Assembly: GCA_038206725.1 (NCBI GenBank)
Contig: JBBRAO010000006.1
Coordinates: 30,564-94,563, forward strand
Direction of reading: 5' to 3'
Source of the DNA: JBAXXL01 sp038206725
Lineage (GTDB): Bacteria; Bacteroidota; Ignavibacteria; Kapaibacteriales; UBA2268
DNA length: 64,000 nucleotides
The position numbers and the translations under genes were made by a program. The notes beneath the pieces were generated by a model, which had not been told where the DNA came from, made no database searches, and worked only from the letters and a program-made list of their open reading frames with translations. Positions 27,342 to 36,509 of this stretch are shown in pieces (position 1 is the stretch's first letter; every line of letters begins with the position of its first letter).

Positions 27342-29462
27342 TTATTTACTCCTATTAAAATGAATATTAATATCTGTGTTATTATCTTGATAATTTTCTT
27401 TAGCAAAAGGAATTGTGAAATTGAAAGTAGAACCCATCCCGAGTTCACTTTCAACCCAGATACTTCCACCGAGTATTTCAACATACGCTTTTGATATAGA
27501 CAATCCCAAACCAGCTCCTTCGTAATTGCGCGAAAGCGATTCGCTACCCTGTCTAAACCTATCAAATATATATTTTTGTTGTTCTAAAGCAATCCCTGAA
27601 CCAGTGTCCTTGACGAAATATTTAATCGCATTTGTATCGGAGCTTTCCTGAATTTCATAGCCAAACTCAACAGAACCACTATCGGTGAATTTAATCGCAT
27701 TTTTAACCAAATTAATTAAAACCGCAAAAACCTTATCACTATCTGTAATAATAACGGCATTCTTATTCGGTAGTGCATTCACAAAAGACAATTGCAAGGC
27801 TTTTTCCTCAGCTTCCAGAGAAAAGAAATGGAAGACATTTTCGATTTTCTCGTTTAAATTTGTTTCCGTCAAATTAATTTCCATTTGCCCGGATTCGATT
27901 TTCGAAATGTCAATAATATCGTTCAGCAAATTCAGCATTCTCTGACCGGACCGCTCTATAATCTCGATGTATTTTGTATGCTCTATATCGGAAATATCCT
28001 GATCTTTCAACAGACTTGCAAAACCAAGAATCCCATTCATAGGTGTACGGATTTCGTGACTCATATTCGCCAGAAACGCGGATTTTAAGCGATTGCTTTC
28101 TTCGGCTTTTTCTTTTGCAATTGTTAAAGTTTTTTCCGCTTTTTTGCGGTCAGTGATATCTCTTGTAATTGATATTATATGCGGTTCATCATTGAGTATG
28201 ATTACGCAAGCGGACATAAGGCCATTAATTATGGTACCGTCTTTCATTTTAAAATCGGCTTCCAGATTATCCACTCTTCCGCGTTGTTTTAATCCTTCGA
28301 CTAATTTAACTCTATCTTTAGGGTTTGCCCACACATTAATTTCAAAAGAACTTTTTCCAATAACATCCTCGGCGGTGTAGCCGGTGATGGCTGAGAAACC
28401 CCCGTTAATATCTATAAACATTCCATCGCTTAATCGGTTTATGTTTATTGATTCGGGGCTTGTTTTGAATGCTAAACGGAATTTCTCTTCGCTGATTTGT
28501 AAGGACTCTTCGACTTGTTTGCGTTGGGTTATATCTCGGAAAAAAGATTGAAATGTACCATCGGGCATTTTCTTGGAATTCATTTCTATGAAGATTTTAG
28601 TTCCATCTTTATGTTTAGCCTCTCTTTCAGTTATTTTAGTTTCACCTTTTGTCAAAAGATCATAGCGCAAACTATTTTGAGAAAGATAGTCCTGTGAAAA
28701 CAAATCTTTCATATTCATATTTAGAAGCTCTTCTCGGCTATAGCCGGTAAGTTCGGTTGCGGAATGGTTTATATCAATAAAGTTACCATCAGAATCACCG
28801 TGAAAAAATGCGTCAACGGCAAGGTTAATTATCGTTTTATATTTTTCTTTACTGTTTTGCAATTCTTCTTTTACTTTCAACTGTTCAGCAATATGTATTT
28901 TCAATTGTAAATTATTATAAGCTTTTTCTGAGAGCTGATTCGCAAAAGCGAAGAGCATTTTAGAAACCTTGTTAAACTGTTCGACAGACATTTTCGGAAC
29001 TTCCTTAAGCGCTTCTAAAAAATCCTTTCTATCGGCACCAATATCATCGGCATAATCCGCCATCCTTTTTTCATTTAATTCTTCGTTTCGCACTTGGCCA
29101 ATTAACCAATTTGCGATATGATTTCCACCAACAGTAATACTTGCGCCTGCATCCCAAAGCTCACCGCTTAAGCAAGGTTGAATCAAAGGACCGGTTGGAT
29201 TGTGCCTACCAAGCGCGGCATCAGACTTAAAACAATTCAAAAGCCCTTTGTCTGTTTTTCGAATTATGTCGTTACACAAACGGCAAAAATTGCTGGGTTT
29301 TGTAATAGGAGTTCCGTCGGGCTGAGTAATAATAGAAGCCACACCGGTAGCATCGGAAAACAAACCCTGCATTTGCTGGATTTCATCAATATCGAATATG
29401 TCGCTAAACTGTATGTTTATCGGGTTTTTTTGAGATTCATTATCAGCTTGGATTGTATTCAT
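27342..29462 (-). CDS. PocR-PAS-PAS sensor histidine kinase
   Basis: 706 residues, no membrane segment, so a cytoplasmic sensor. An N-terminal PocR-type domain (about 15-190) has FCRLCNDIIRKTDKG and CFKSDAALGRHNP, with Cys residues like the family's ligand site. Two PAS domains follow (about 205-320 and 325-440), then HisKA with phosphorylated His in MSHEIRTPMNGILGF and HATPase with INLVKNAIKF, KDTGSGI and GAGLGLSI. The partner receiver is the next gene. PocR domains are thought to bind small hydrocarbons or carbon compounds; the signal here is unknown. Confidence 0.88.
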   Translation of the reverse strand: MNTIQADNESQKNPINIQFSDIFDIDEIQQMQGLFSDATGVASIITQPDGTPITKPSNFCRLCNDIIRKTDKGLLNCFKSDAALGRHNPTGPLIQPCLSGELWDAGASITVGGNHIANWLIGQVRNEELNEKRMADYADDIGADRKDFLEALKEVPKMSVEQFNKVSKMLFAFANQLSEKAYNNLQLKIHIAEQLKVKEELQNSKEKYKTIINLAVDAFFHGDSDGNFIDINHSATELTGYSREELLNMNMKDLFSQDYLSQNSLRYDLLTKGETKITEREAKHKDGTKIFIEMNSKKMPDGTFQSFFRDITQRKQVEESLQISEEKFRLAFKTSPESININRLSDGMFIDINGGFSAITGYTAEDVIGKSSFEINVWANPKDRVKLVEGLKQRGRVDNLEADFKMKDGTIINGLMSACVIILNDEPHIISITRDITDRKKAEKTLTIAKEKAEESNRLKSAFLANMSHEIRTPMNGILGFASLLKDQDISDIEHTKYIEIIERSGQRMLNLLNDIIDISKIESGQMEINLTETNLNEKIENVFHFFSLEAEEKALQLSFVNALPNKNAVIITDSDKVFAVLINLVKNAIKFTDSGSVEFGYEIQESSDTNAIKYFVKDTGSGIALEQQKYIFDRFRQGSESLSRNYEGAGLGLSISKAYVEILGGSIWVESELGMGSTFNFTIPFAKENYQDNNTDINIHFNRSK

Positions 29463-29564
29463 ATTTATACTCTGAAGTTAGAATTTATTCAATTTATTTT
29501 CAAACTGAGCGTCGGCTAATCATTATTATTTTATAATCAAGGGTAATATCAATTCGATTTACCC

Positions 29565-30980
29565 TTACTTTCCGTTTTTATTTTGTTCTTTGTTGATATT
29601 ACGATTATTTACAAAACCATCTGATTTATATGAGTTTGGATTAGAACCATTAGTCTTATTGGTATTCCACTTTTCTGAACTCCCATTTTGATTATTATTC
29701 GTATTCTTTCCGTTAGGATTGGAATTGTTGTTGTTCTGATTTGGTTTCTTTACATAGTTTTGTTGATGACCATTTTTCTCATTGCTTTTACTTTGGTTTT
29801 TCCCATTGTATTCTCTCGGTTCATTGCGATTGTTATTTCTTTGCTTCGATTGCTCTATCAGCAAATCTTCGTCAAAAAATCCCGCAGGAATAACATCATC
29901 GTTCGGAAGGTCATTAAGCATATTAACAATAGGCGACACCGGCGGCAAGTTTGAGTTTTTGTTGATATATACTTTTCCGCTTGATATATAGTTGTTTAGT
30001 TCGTCGTATGATATATGAACGTACTCTCGGTCTTCGTCATAGAACAAAGTAGTAATATCCTTAAATATATCTACTTTAAGAATTTTAGCTATTCCCTTTT
30101 CTGTTTCAACTACCGAATGAAGTGGCGGGTATTTTTCGAAAGCGTCGAAATAAGTGCTGAATTCATATTTCAAACAGCATTTAAGACGTACACAATTACC
30201 GCTAAGCTTTGAAATATTGTTTGATAATTGTTGTTTTTTTGCGTGTTCCAATGTTACGTGTTCGAAATTTTGAAGGAAAGTAGTACAGCACATTTCTCTT
30301 CCGCAAGGTCCAATCCTTGTTCCTAATCTTTTTGCTTCTTCGCGAGTAGAAATTTGTCTAAGTTCAATTCGTGTACGATATTTTTTCGCTAATTCTTTGA
30401 CTAAATCACGGAAATCCACCCTTTGCTGAGCGGTAAAAAATATGGTCAATCTTTGACGGTTAAACTGCCATTCGGCACCAGTAACCTTAATTTCTAAGGT
30501 AAATTGCTCGGCTAAAGACTGTACAAAGGCTACAATATCTTTAGCCTCTAAAACATTTTGGCTGTGTAGCGATTTATCTAAAGTCGATGCTTTACGAACA
30601 ATGGAGAAAACCGGCAACTCGTCCACGTTACACCTACAAGCTTTATTCTTGGCTAATTTGCCAATAGTATAGACTTTACCAAAATCCTCACCGGTTTCTT
30701 CTTCAACAATCACATCTTCACCTACAGCAAGCTCTAATTTTGGTGAATTGCAATATAAAACTCTGCGGTTAGCAGAAAATTCTATTTCTATGTACTCGGA
30801 ATTGCAAATTTTGGGCTTGTGGGTTTTATTTCTAAGTATATATTCTACTTGATTAATACTTTCAACTTCTTCTTTGCAATACCCGTAACAGTTTAAATTT
30901 CCTTGTACATTATTATCTATATTTATATTTAAGTTTTTTTCGGTAATTGGATTATTATTTTCATTTTTATCAATGTCCAT
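29565..30980 (-). CDS. PSP1/RicT (YaaT)-like protein with Asn-rich tail
   Basis: 471 residues. The core (about 75-310) matches the PSP1 C-terminal/RicT family: FTLEIKVTGAEWQFNRQRLT, FFTAQQRVDFRDLVKEL, IGPCGREMCCTTFL and LSGNCVRLKCCLKYE, holding the conserved cysteines that in Bacillus RicT bind an iron-sulfur cluster with RicA/RicF. The last 90 residues are low-complexity Asn/Lys/Ser (NQNNNNSNPNGKN). A role in RNA processing or RNase regulation is inferred from the family. It is followed by the PocR kinase after 102 bases. Confidence 0.83.
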   Translation of the reverse strand: MDIDKNENNNPITEKNLNINIDNNVQGNLNCYGYCKEEVESINQVEYILRNKTHKPKICNSEYIEIEFSANRRVLYCNSPKLELAVGEDVIVEEETGEDFGKVYTIGKLAKNKACRCNVDELPVFSIVRKASTLDKSLHSQNVLEAKDIVAFVQSLAEQFTLEIKVTGAEWQFNRQRLTIFFTAQQRVDFRDLVKELAKKYRTRIELRQISTREEAKRLGTRIGPCGREMCCTTFLQNFEHVTLEHAKKQQLSNNISKLSGNCVRLKCCLKYEFSTYFDAFEKYPPLHSVVETEKGIAKILKVDIFKDITTLFYDEDREYVHISYDELNNYISSGKVYINKNSNLPPVSPIVNMLNDLPNDDVIPAGFFDEDLLIEQSKQRNNNRNEPREYNGKNQSKSNEKNGHQQNYVKKPNQNNNNSNPNGKNTNNNQNGSSEKWNTNKTNGSNPNSYKSDGFVNNRNINKEQNKNGK

Positions 30981-31029
30981 AATTTATTTGAATAATTAAT
31001 GAATAAATTTATTTAATGAGATATTGATA

Positions 31030-31767
31030 TTATAATTTAGCAATATCACTTTCATCAACGCTGAAATCTTCAGGCAAAAGGATTCTTCCGCAATTTTCGC
31101 AAAAGTAAAGTATATTAAGGTTATTTCTAACATCAACAACCAATTGCTTGGTTAGTGAATTGAAACAACCGGAGCAAGAATTAGCGTGAATAGCAATAGC
31201 AGTATCTTTGTGCATAGTTCTGATTCTATTGTATTCATTTGCATAATCTTTTTTTATCAAAGCGGTAATTTTCTCGCGTTTTATATAAAGATCCTTCATC
31301 TCGTCGTCTTGCTCGCTTGAAATCGCGATTAGTTCTTTTTGTTTTTCATTAAGTTCTTTTACAGATTCCGATAAATCCGCTTTTTGTTTGTCCAATATTC
31401 TACCAAGGTTTTCCAATTTCAACCCCTCGGTTCTAAATTGCTCGCTTAGTTTAGAATGTTCTCTTTTTATATGTGCAATTTCAGCTGTAATTGCATCGAA
31501 TTCTTTATTATTTCTTACATTAAATTGCTGTTGCATTAGTTGGTCTTCACGTTCTTTCAATTCGGCCAATGTTGCTTTAGCGGTAGTACAAAAATCTTTA
31601 ATTTCGCGAATTATTTTTTCTGTTTCAGAAACAGTATCTTCAGCTTGTTGTTTGAATAAGCGTTTCAGATCCAATTCGTGTGGTAAATCACCGAGTTCAT
31701 CTTGCAATTCATCAATTCGTTCGTCAATTACGGCTAATACACCAATTTTATAGATTTCACTATTCAT
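31030..31767 (-). CDS. Coiled-coil protein with C-terminal C4 zinc ribbon
   Basis: 245 residues. About 20-180 is a long helical hairpin (KADLSESVKELNEKQKELIAI), then a zinc ribbon with CSGCFNSL and CENCGRILL. This is the CT398/zf-RING_7-type family found widely beside nif3; a link to flagellar/secretion or RNA functions has been proposed but is not settled. It lies 24 bases after the Nif3-like gene on the same strand. Confidence 0.85.
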   Translation of the reverse strand: MNSEIYKIGVLAVIDERIDELQDELGDLPHELDLKRLFKQQAEDTVSETEKIIREIKDFCTTAKATLAELKEREDQLMQQQFNVRNNKEFDAITAEIAHIKREHSKLSEQFRTEGLKLENLGRILDKQKADLSESVKELNEKQKELIAISSEQDDEMKDLYIKREKITALIKKDYANEYNRIRTMHKDTAIAIHANSCSGCFNSLTKQLVVDVRNNLNILYFCENCGRILLPEDFSVDESDIAKL

Positions 31768-31791
31768 TATTTCACCATCTATTTTTAATTA

Positions 31792-32607
31792 TTAAATTTT
31801 ATCATTGTTATTTTTTTTGTTAACCGGATAATAATACACCGGATTTGTTATTGTTTCGGATTTCACAAATAAGGCTTTGCTTTGGAATCTTTCATTCAAA
31901 AGCGAAGTTAAATGCTCAGGAACGAATTGTTCCATTTCATAATGTCCAGGGTCGATCAGCCAAATTTTACCATCGGCTTTGTGGAATTGGTGGTATGAAA
32001 CATCGGCTGTTATAAATGCGTCGGCTTTTTTTGCAATGGCATCGTCAAAAAACGATGTACCGCTCCCGCCGACTATAGCTACAGTTTGAATGTCTTTTGC
32101 AGTACCGCGAGCGAATCGCAAAGGACAACCAAAAGCTAGGGATAGGCGTTCTAAAAATAAATCCGGATTCATTGGGGAAGGAAGCTGAGCAATAACGCCC
32201 ATACCGCAATTTTCATTAGTTTCCGACGGTACGAGAAAGTCAATAAAGTTCATTCCAAGCAAATCGGAAATGATTTTGCTTGTTCCTTCGGCGTAAGAAT
32301 CGAATGTGGTATGGATTGAAAACAGCGATATTGAATTTTGGATAAGTTTAGTAACTAAATTACCAACCCTTTCATCAGAATTTATCGCTAATAGAGCCTG
32401 CCATATAAGCGGGTGGAATGTAACTATTAACTGACAATTTTGGCTAATTGCTTCGGCGATTACTGTTTCGGTTACTTCTAAAGCAACTAAAGCCTTTGAA
32501 AAATCTATATTTGAACTTTGCACTTGCAAACCTATTCGGTCGCCTTGCATCGCAGTTTTCGGTGGCAGTAATTCATTTATTTCGTCTAAAAAATCCCCAA
32601 GGGTCAT
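31792..32607 (-). CDS. Nif3-like dinuclear metal-centre protein
   Basis: 271 residues of the YbgI/YqfO family, which forms hexameric toroids with two metals per subunit. Motifs: DRIGLQVQ near the N-terminus, IVTFHPLIW (usual THHPLIF), HTTFDSYAEGTS, GGSGTSFFDDAI and HYEMEQFVPEHL with His and Glu ligands. Often annotated as GTP cyclohydrolase I type 2, but activity is not established. It leads the unit nif3 - zinc ribbon - ricT - kinase - regulator - T9SS protein. Confidence 0.9.
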   Translation of the reverse strand: MTLGDFLDEINELLPPKTAMQGDRIGLQVQSSNIDFSKALVALEVTETVIAEAISQNCQLIVTFHPLIWQALLAINSDERVGNLVTKLIQNSISLFSIHTTFDSYAEGTSKIISDLLGMNFIDFLVPSETNENCGMGVIAQLPSPMNPDLFLERLSLAFGCPLRFARGTAKDIQTVAIVGGSGTSFFDDAIAKKADAFITADVSYHQFHKADGKIWLIDPGHYEMEQFVPEHLTSLLNERFQSKALFVKSETITNPVYYYPVNKKNNNDKI

Positions 32608-32746
32608 CTTTTTTCTGTACTTTTCCTTAAAATGAAAAATTCGCTAATGTAAAATTACGAAACTTTGAATAGTAATACAATTTTAAACCGCGTTAATTCG
32701 TTACTAATTGATAATGATTTAAAAATATTCATGAAAAAGTGTAAAA

Positions 32747-33442
32747 ATGTCCAAAAAAATTACGTTTTTAGCGATTTTGTTAGCCATTTTTGGAAGCTAT
32801 TTTTTAAGCGCCCAAACAAAAGACAGCAATTTTGTATTCAAATCTCCCCGACCATTGATTGGGGCTCAATCTTCTTCGGGTGATTACCGATTCGCGGCGG
32901 GTGGAAATCTGCTGTTTACCGATTCCGGTTTCGGAGGTGGGGCTTTTTACGACATCAGAATATCACCGAAAATAGCATTGGAATTTGATATTTCATTAAC
33001 GTATCTTCGGGCGTCGGATGAATACCAACAATTGGTAGTTAATCAGGATGGAAATTATGAATGGACTGTACCGGATAAAATTCATCGAGTCTTTAGATTG
33101 CCTATCACCGCAGGGATTCGCTACGAACTTTTTGGCAGTGTCCTTTCGGATAATTTTAGGCCATATCTAACGGCTGGCGGTGGAACGGGCATAATTCTTC
33201 AAACACCATATCCAACAGCGTTTTTCCAATCCCTGAATTATCTGGAATCATTTGCAAAGCCGGCGGTATATGCGGGATTTGGTGCTGATTTCAGCGGAAA
33301 GGGTAGCAGGGTCTCCCGAGTTTTTATTAAATACTACTACATCCCTTTCGGCAACGAGGGAATTGAATCGGTCGTAGGCTTACCGATGACCAATTGCGGC
33401 GGCTTATTCCTCGGTATCAACTTCGGCGGAGCCTGGAAATAA
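32747..33442 (+). CDS. Outer-membrane beta-barrel-like protein
   Basis: 231 residues with signal peptide (MSKKITFLAILLAIFGSYFLSA|Q). Amphipathic strands, Gly- and aromatic-rich turns (AGIRYELFGSVLSDNFRPYLTAGGG) and a final strand resemble small OmpA/porin-like barrels. No catalytic motif. It is an isolated plus-strand gene between two minus-strand units. Confidence 0.75.
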   Translation: MSKKITFLAILLAIFGSYFLSAQTKDSNFVFKSPRPLIGAQSSSGDYRFAAGGNLLFTDSGFGGGAFYDIRISPKIALEFDISLTYLRASDEYQQLVVNQDGNYEWTVPDKIHRVFRLPITAGIRYELFGSVLSDNFRPYLTAGGGTGIILQTPYPTAFFQSLNYLESFAKPAVYAGFGADFSGKGSRVSRVFIKYYYIPFGNEGIESVVGLPMTNCGGLFLGINFGGAWK

Positions 33443-33467
33443 AGGGAAAATTGAAAATTGAAATATA

Positions 33468-34436
33468 TTACAATTGCTTTATAACATATTTTTCCCAATC
33501 TTCTCTTTTCCAAAGCAAATTACCAACATTGAATAAATATCCATTTTCGTGGGAAAAATCACCAATTCCTTCGAATTTTACTTTTCCAGCTGTTGAAATG
33601 TTTTCAAGTTCTTTTATCCTTTGCAAATCGCCGGATTTGATTTCACCACGCCAAGATTCAATATTATAGTGTAATCTTCCTTTTTTACCTGTATAAGATA
33701 ATTCTTTATATTCGGTGTTTGTTATTGCAAAACCACTGATATATGCGGGTATTGGTTGAAATAATGGTAGATTATCAAAAAGCAAATCAGCTTCTGCTTG
33801 ATTTAAGGCTCCTAATTCTATACCTCTTTTCAAAACTTTATCTTTAAATACTGAAATGTGTTTAAAATAGGCAAATAGATGGTCTCTATTAGTACCAACT
33901 TTGACCAAAATATGTATGTCCGAATGATTAAATTGAGCACTGGGAATTTCAAACCAAATACCATTCCATTTGGTACCTTTAATTCCAATTTTGATTTTAG
34001 GGTCTCTTATTGGTTCATTATCTATTTTTATCTTATGAATATCGGAAGGTAAATAATCTTTTAATTCACCTATCTCGTGACCAAGTTCTGCTTGAATACT
34101 CCAGTTATTCTGTAAAAATATTATTAAAGCATATTCGGCTAAATATCCTCTTGTCATATCAGCCCATAATTGCCCCATATCCCTTTGACGACTGCTTCCA
34201 TAGTCCGTAACCGCGGTTGATTTCAATATTTTTAAAGCATCTATGCACATTTTCGCATAACCCGTCTCATCAATAAATACAACATTTGGTAAAAATCTTT
34301 CATTGAGCCATATTTCTAACTCATTATCATTTGTAAATTCTTTACCTGCTTCCGCTTTTTTTAAAATCACTTCAGATTCTTCTTCTGATATTTTAAGATT
34401 TTGGGAAAGAAATATTTTCGCTGATGTTTTATTCAT
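33468..34436 (-). CDS. Putative type II restriction endonuclease
   Basis: 322 residues, not assigned to a family with confidence. The call rests on position: same strand, 96 bases beyond a cytosine-5 methyltransferase, with no other gene between. A mixed alpha/beta region with IKIGIKGTKWNGIWFEIP and HSDIHILVKVGT could hold a PD-(D/E)xK core, but the exact acidic residues are not clear. The C-terminus IESWRGEIKSGDLQRI may be DNA-contacting. The frame is intact although the methyltransferase frame is interrupted. Confidence 0.6.
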   Translation of the reverse strand: MNKTSAKIFLSQNLKISEEESEVILKKAEAGKEFTNDNELEIWLNERFLPNVVFIDETGYAKMCIDALKILKSTAVTDYGSSRQRDMGQLWADMTRGYLAEYALIIFLQNNWSIQAELGHEIGELKDYLPSDIHKIKIDNEPIRDPKIKIGIKGTKWNGIWFEIPSAQFNHSDIHILVKVGTNRDHLFAYFKHISVFKDKVLKRGIELGALNQAEADLLFDNLPLFQPIPAYISGFAITNTEYKELSYTGKKGRLHYNIESWRGEIKSGDLQRIKELENISTAGKVKFEGIGDFSHENGYLFNVGNLLWKREDWEKYVIKQL

Positions 34437-34532
34437 AAGTATTCTAAAATAGTGATAAAGATATTTGTTTTATTTCACTTTTAAGTTGATAATTAGCTTT
34501 TATAAATGGATAACTGACATTATTTAATGTAT

Positions 34533-34856
34533 TTAAAATCGCGGAAAGACTATTTTGGATAATTTTGGAGGTACAGCCATACCAATTTGTTTCCTGACAC
34601 TTTCACGTAAACCAAAAAACTCAAAATCATCCGGAAAAGATTGAATTCTTGCCCGTTCTCTGTTTGTCAAGGGCCTTGGTTCATCAAAATGATAACCGTG
34701 AGTACCGCCACCACCGGAACCTGTTATTGTATAAGATGGTAGGTCAGGGTGAAGCCTTCTATATATTTGAGACATTCTCGCTGTTTTTACATTTAATTGC
34801 AGGTGTGTTGGAAGTTCCGCCGTCCACACGTTTTGGCCGGGTTTTATAAGTTTCAA
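34533..34856 (-). CDS. DNA cytosine-5 methyltransferase, C-terminal part (recognition region, motifs IX-X)
   Basis: 107 residues in the same frame as the N-terminal part, after one TAA codon (34860-34862). It holds the end of the target-recognition region (SYTITGSGGGGTHGYHF), motif IX (RPLTNRERARIQSFPDDF) and motif X (VRKQIGMAVPPKLSKIV). The first possible start is TTG at 34854-34856, with AAAGG directly abutting it, a poor initiation geometry. Either this is a separate subunit, as in split enzymes of the M.AquI type, or the gene carries a nonsense mutation or sequencing error. Confidence 0.75.
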   Translation of the reverse strand: MKLIKPGQNVWTAELPTHLQLNVKTARMSQIYRRLHPDLPSYTITGSGGGGTHGYHFDEPRPLTNRERARIQSFPDDFEFFGLRESVRKQIGMAVPPKLSKIVFPRF

Positions 34857-34859
34857 CCT

Positions 34860-35552
34860 TTATACCACTTGACTGGCAACTTTTGCGTGTTCGTTGTTTA
34901 AAGCATTTATTGGGATATTTGCTAATACATTTTTCACACTAACAGCTTTTCCAATATGCGTTGGTTTAGGTACTTTAAACTCCAAATCCAAGGTTTTATC
35001 TATCCCTACAATTATATATCTATGTCTTGTTTGGGATATACCATAGTCTTCTGATTTATATAAGTGAGCTGTTATTTTATAGCCATTTCCCGCACTTTGT
35101 AAATCATCTAATATCTTTTTAAACGCTTTTCCTTCATTAGCGGAAGCTATTCCACCAACGTTTTCAGCAACAAATACTTTAGGTTTGAATTTATTTAATA
35201 CTTCAGTTCCATAGGAATAGAGCGGACCAAATGTACCATCGAAGCCTTTTTGTTCACCAACTATAGAAAAATCATTACAAGGAAATCCATAAGCGAAAAT
35301 ATCAATCGGTTCTAAAGAACTAATATCTAAATTTCTTACATCTTCGCAAATCACCGTTGGGTTTTCTTCGTTGTTACAAATATTATTCTTATAAGTTGTA
35401 CAAGAGTCTTTATCGTAATCATTTGCCCAAGCGTGCTTAATTTTCAATTTATGTTCGTTATTATCGCTTTCAGCATATATAGCACCAAGAGCTAAACCAC
35501 CCGGTCCGGAAAAAAATTCACCTAGTGTTAAGTATTGAATATCTTGTGCCAT
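34860..35552 (-). CDS. DNA cytosine-5 methyltransferase, N-terminal part (motifs I-VIII)
   Basis: About 230 residues: SAM-binding FFSGPGGLALG (I), catalytic Pro-Cys in YGFPCNDFS (IV), VAENVGG (VI) and SQTRHRYIIVG (VIII). It stops after ASQVV, before the recognition region. ATG at 35550-35552 is favoured by AAAGG nine bases upstream. Cytosine methylation at C5 protects host sites from the adjoining nuclease. Motifs I-VIII and recognition/IX-X are divided exactly at the point used by natural two-subunit enzymes. Confidence 0.82.
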   Translation of the reverse strand: MAQDIQYLTLGEFFSGPGGLALGAIYAESDNNEHKLKIKHAWANDYDKDSCTTYKNNICNNEENPTVICEDVRNLDISSLEPIDIFAYGFPCNDFSIVGEQKGFDGTFGPLYSYGTEVLNKFKPKVFVAENVGGIASANEGKAFKKILDDLQSAGNGYKITAHLYKSEDYGISQTRHRYIIVGIDKTLDLEFKVPKPTHIGKAVSVKNVLANIPINALNNEHAKVASQVV

Positions 35553-35586
35553 TGATGACAACCTTTGTTATAAATTTATTTCTCAA

Positions 35587-35892
35587 TTATACTGTATTTA
35601 GTATATTATTTTTTTGCATAGAAAACATTTCTAAATTTTCGATTGTTTGTTCTAAAATTTTTCTACCTGATGGTTGGTTTAGGACTTCAGGATCGTCAGA
35701 AGGCGGGTTCATATTTTCGTGTAAAGTGTTCATGTGTTCATGTTTTGATGTGTAATTTGTTTTATTAAAATATAATATTTTTGTATTGTTGTTGGTTTGG
35801 GCTTTTGTTGCTAGTGTGCTTATAGCTTCCAATAAAGCATCATTCAAAGAATTTGATAACTCATCGAGTTGTTCTTTGACATAATAAGCCAT
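35587..35892 (-). CDS. Hypothetical protein, 101 aa, upstream of the methyltransferase
   Basis: Not recognised. Helical ends (KEQLDELSNSLNDALLEAI and ILEQTIENLEMF) flank a polar Asn/His-rich middle. No helix-turn-helix is visible, so a restriction-modification controller (C protein) is not supported. It ends 34 bases before the methyltransferase start on the same strand, so it may be part of the locus or a decayed piece. Confidence 0.45.
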   Translation of the reverse strand: MAYYVKEQLDELSNSLNDALLEAISTLATKAQTNNNTKILYFNKTNYTSKHEHMNTLHENMNPPSDDPEVLNQPSGRKILEQTIENLEMFSMQKNNILNTV

Positions 35893-35948
35893 ACGCTTTT
35901 TAAATATATAGAATTAATAGTATTTTTAATTTCAATAACATCATTGAG

Positions 35949-36071
35949 TCATAATTTATTATTCTCCGCCAAGACATTAACGGATGCTATTAACGCCTCG
36001 CAAGCTTCGTCTAATGCTCGAGTTCTTTCATTAGAAAAAGCGATGGGATTGTTTTTGTATTCTGTTTTCAT
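35949..36071 (-). CDS. Possible small protein, 40 aa
   Basis: ATG at 36069-36071 to TGA at 35949-35951. The peptide (ERTRALDEACEALIASVNVL) looks like one amphipathic helix. No good ribosome-binding site is visible. It precedes the 101-aa gene on the same strand. Real status is doubtful. Confidence 0.25.
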   Translation of the reverse strand: MKTEYKNNPIAFSNERTRALDEACEALIASVNVLAENNKL

Positions 36072-36114
36072 AATAGAAGTTTTTAATAGAATAAATACGC
36101 AAATTATAAACTTA

Positions 36115-36246
36115 CTAGTTATATTCAAACGGTTGATGAAATTTATTATTGTAGAAAAATAAAATACCGGTAGCGGCTTTTACCTGCCCCGCCTTCAACT
36201 CAAAATCCTCGTATTCCTCTTGGCTCAAATCAATATCCGGCACCAT
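36115..36246 (-). CDS. Possible small protein or gene remnant, 43 aa
   Basis: ATG 36244-36246 to TAG 36115-36117 with AGGAAG immediately upstream. The composition (DIDLSQEEYEDFELKAGQV) looks protein-like, but no family was recognised; it may be the tail of a lost gene. The rest of 36072-36509 holds the dispersed repeat and a CAGGCTTACAACCTG hairpin. Confidence 0.3.
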   Translation of the reverse strand: MVPDIDLSQEEYEDFELKAGQVKAATGILFFYNNKFHQPFEYN

Positions 36247-36259
36247 CTTCCTACGACCA

Positions 36260-36358
36260 TATTACCTTATTAACTGCAAAAATAAGGTAATAAGGTTATT
36301 TGTTCGTACATATCGCTTTTCTACTAAGGTTTGTGAAGATTAAATAAGGTTTTTTTAG
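36260..36358. repeat. Dispersed repeat, second copy
   Basis: Contains TTACCTTATT / AATAAGGTAA as an inverted pair, then AATAAGGTAATAAGGTTA and CTTTTCTACTAAGGTTT, matching the copy at 24925-25030. Confidence 0.5.
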
Positions 36359-36509
36359 AAATCAATCCGCCGGTCATCAGCCTGTAGGCCGAAGCGGATG
36401 GGTTTTCGAAAAAATATTCATTATTAATTGTTTCAGGCTTACAACCTGATAACTTGAATTCCCGTTAAGATTGGGAATAACAAGAAAAACATCCTTCGTT
36501 CCGCTATGC

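Noticed and set aside
27341..27565. N-terminal extension of the response regulator
   Set aside because: It is the out-of-frame reading of the kinase gene end; GTG at 27340 has AGGAGT in front and begins the receiver fold.
35869..36162. Plus-strand frame of 97 codons
   Set aside because: Low-complexity hydrophobic text, no ribosome-binding site, and opposite to small minus-strand frames that look slightly more protein-like.
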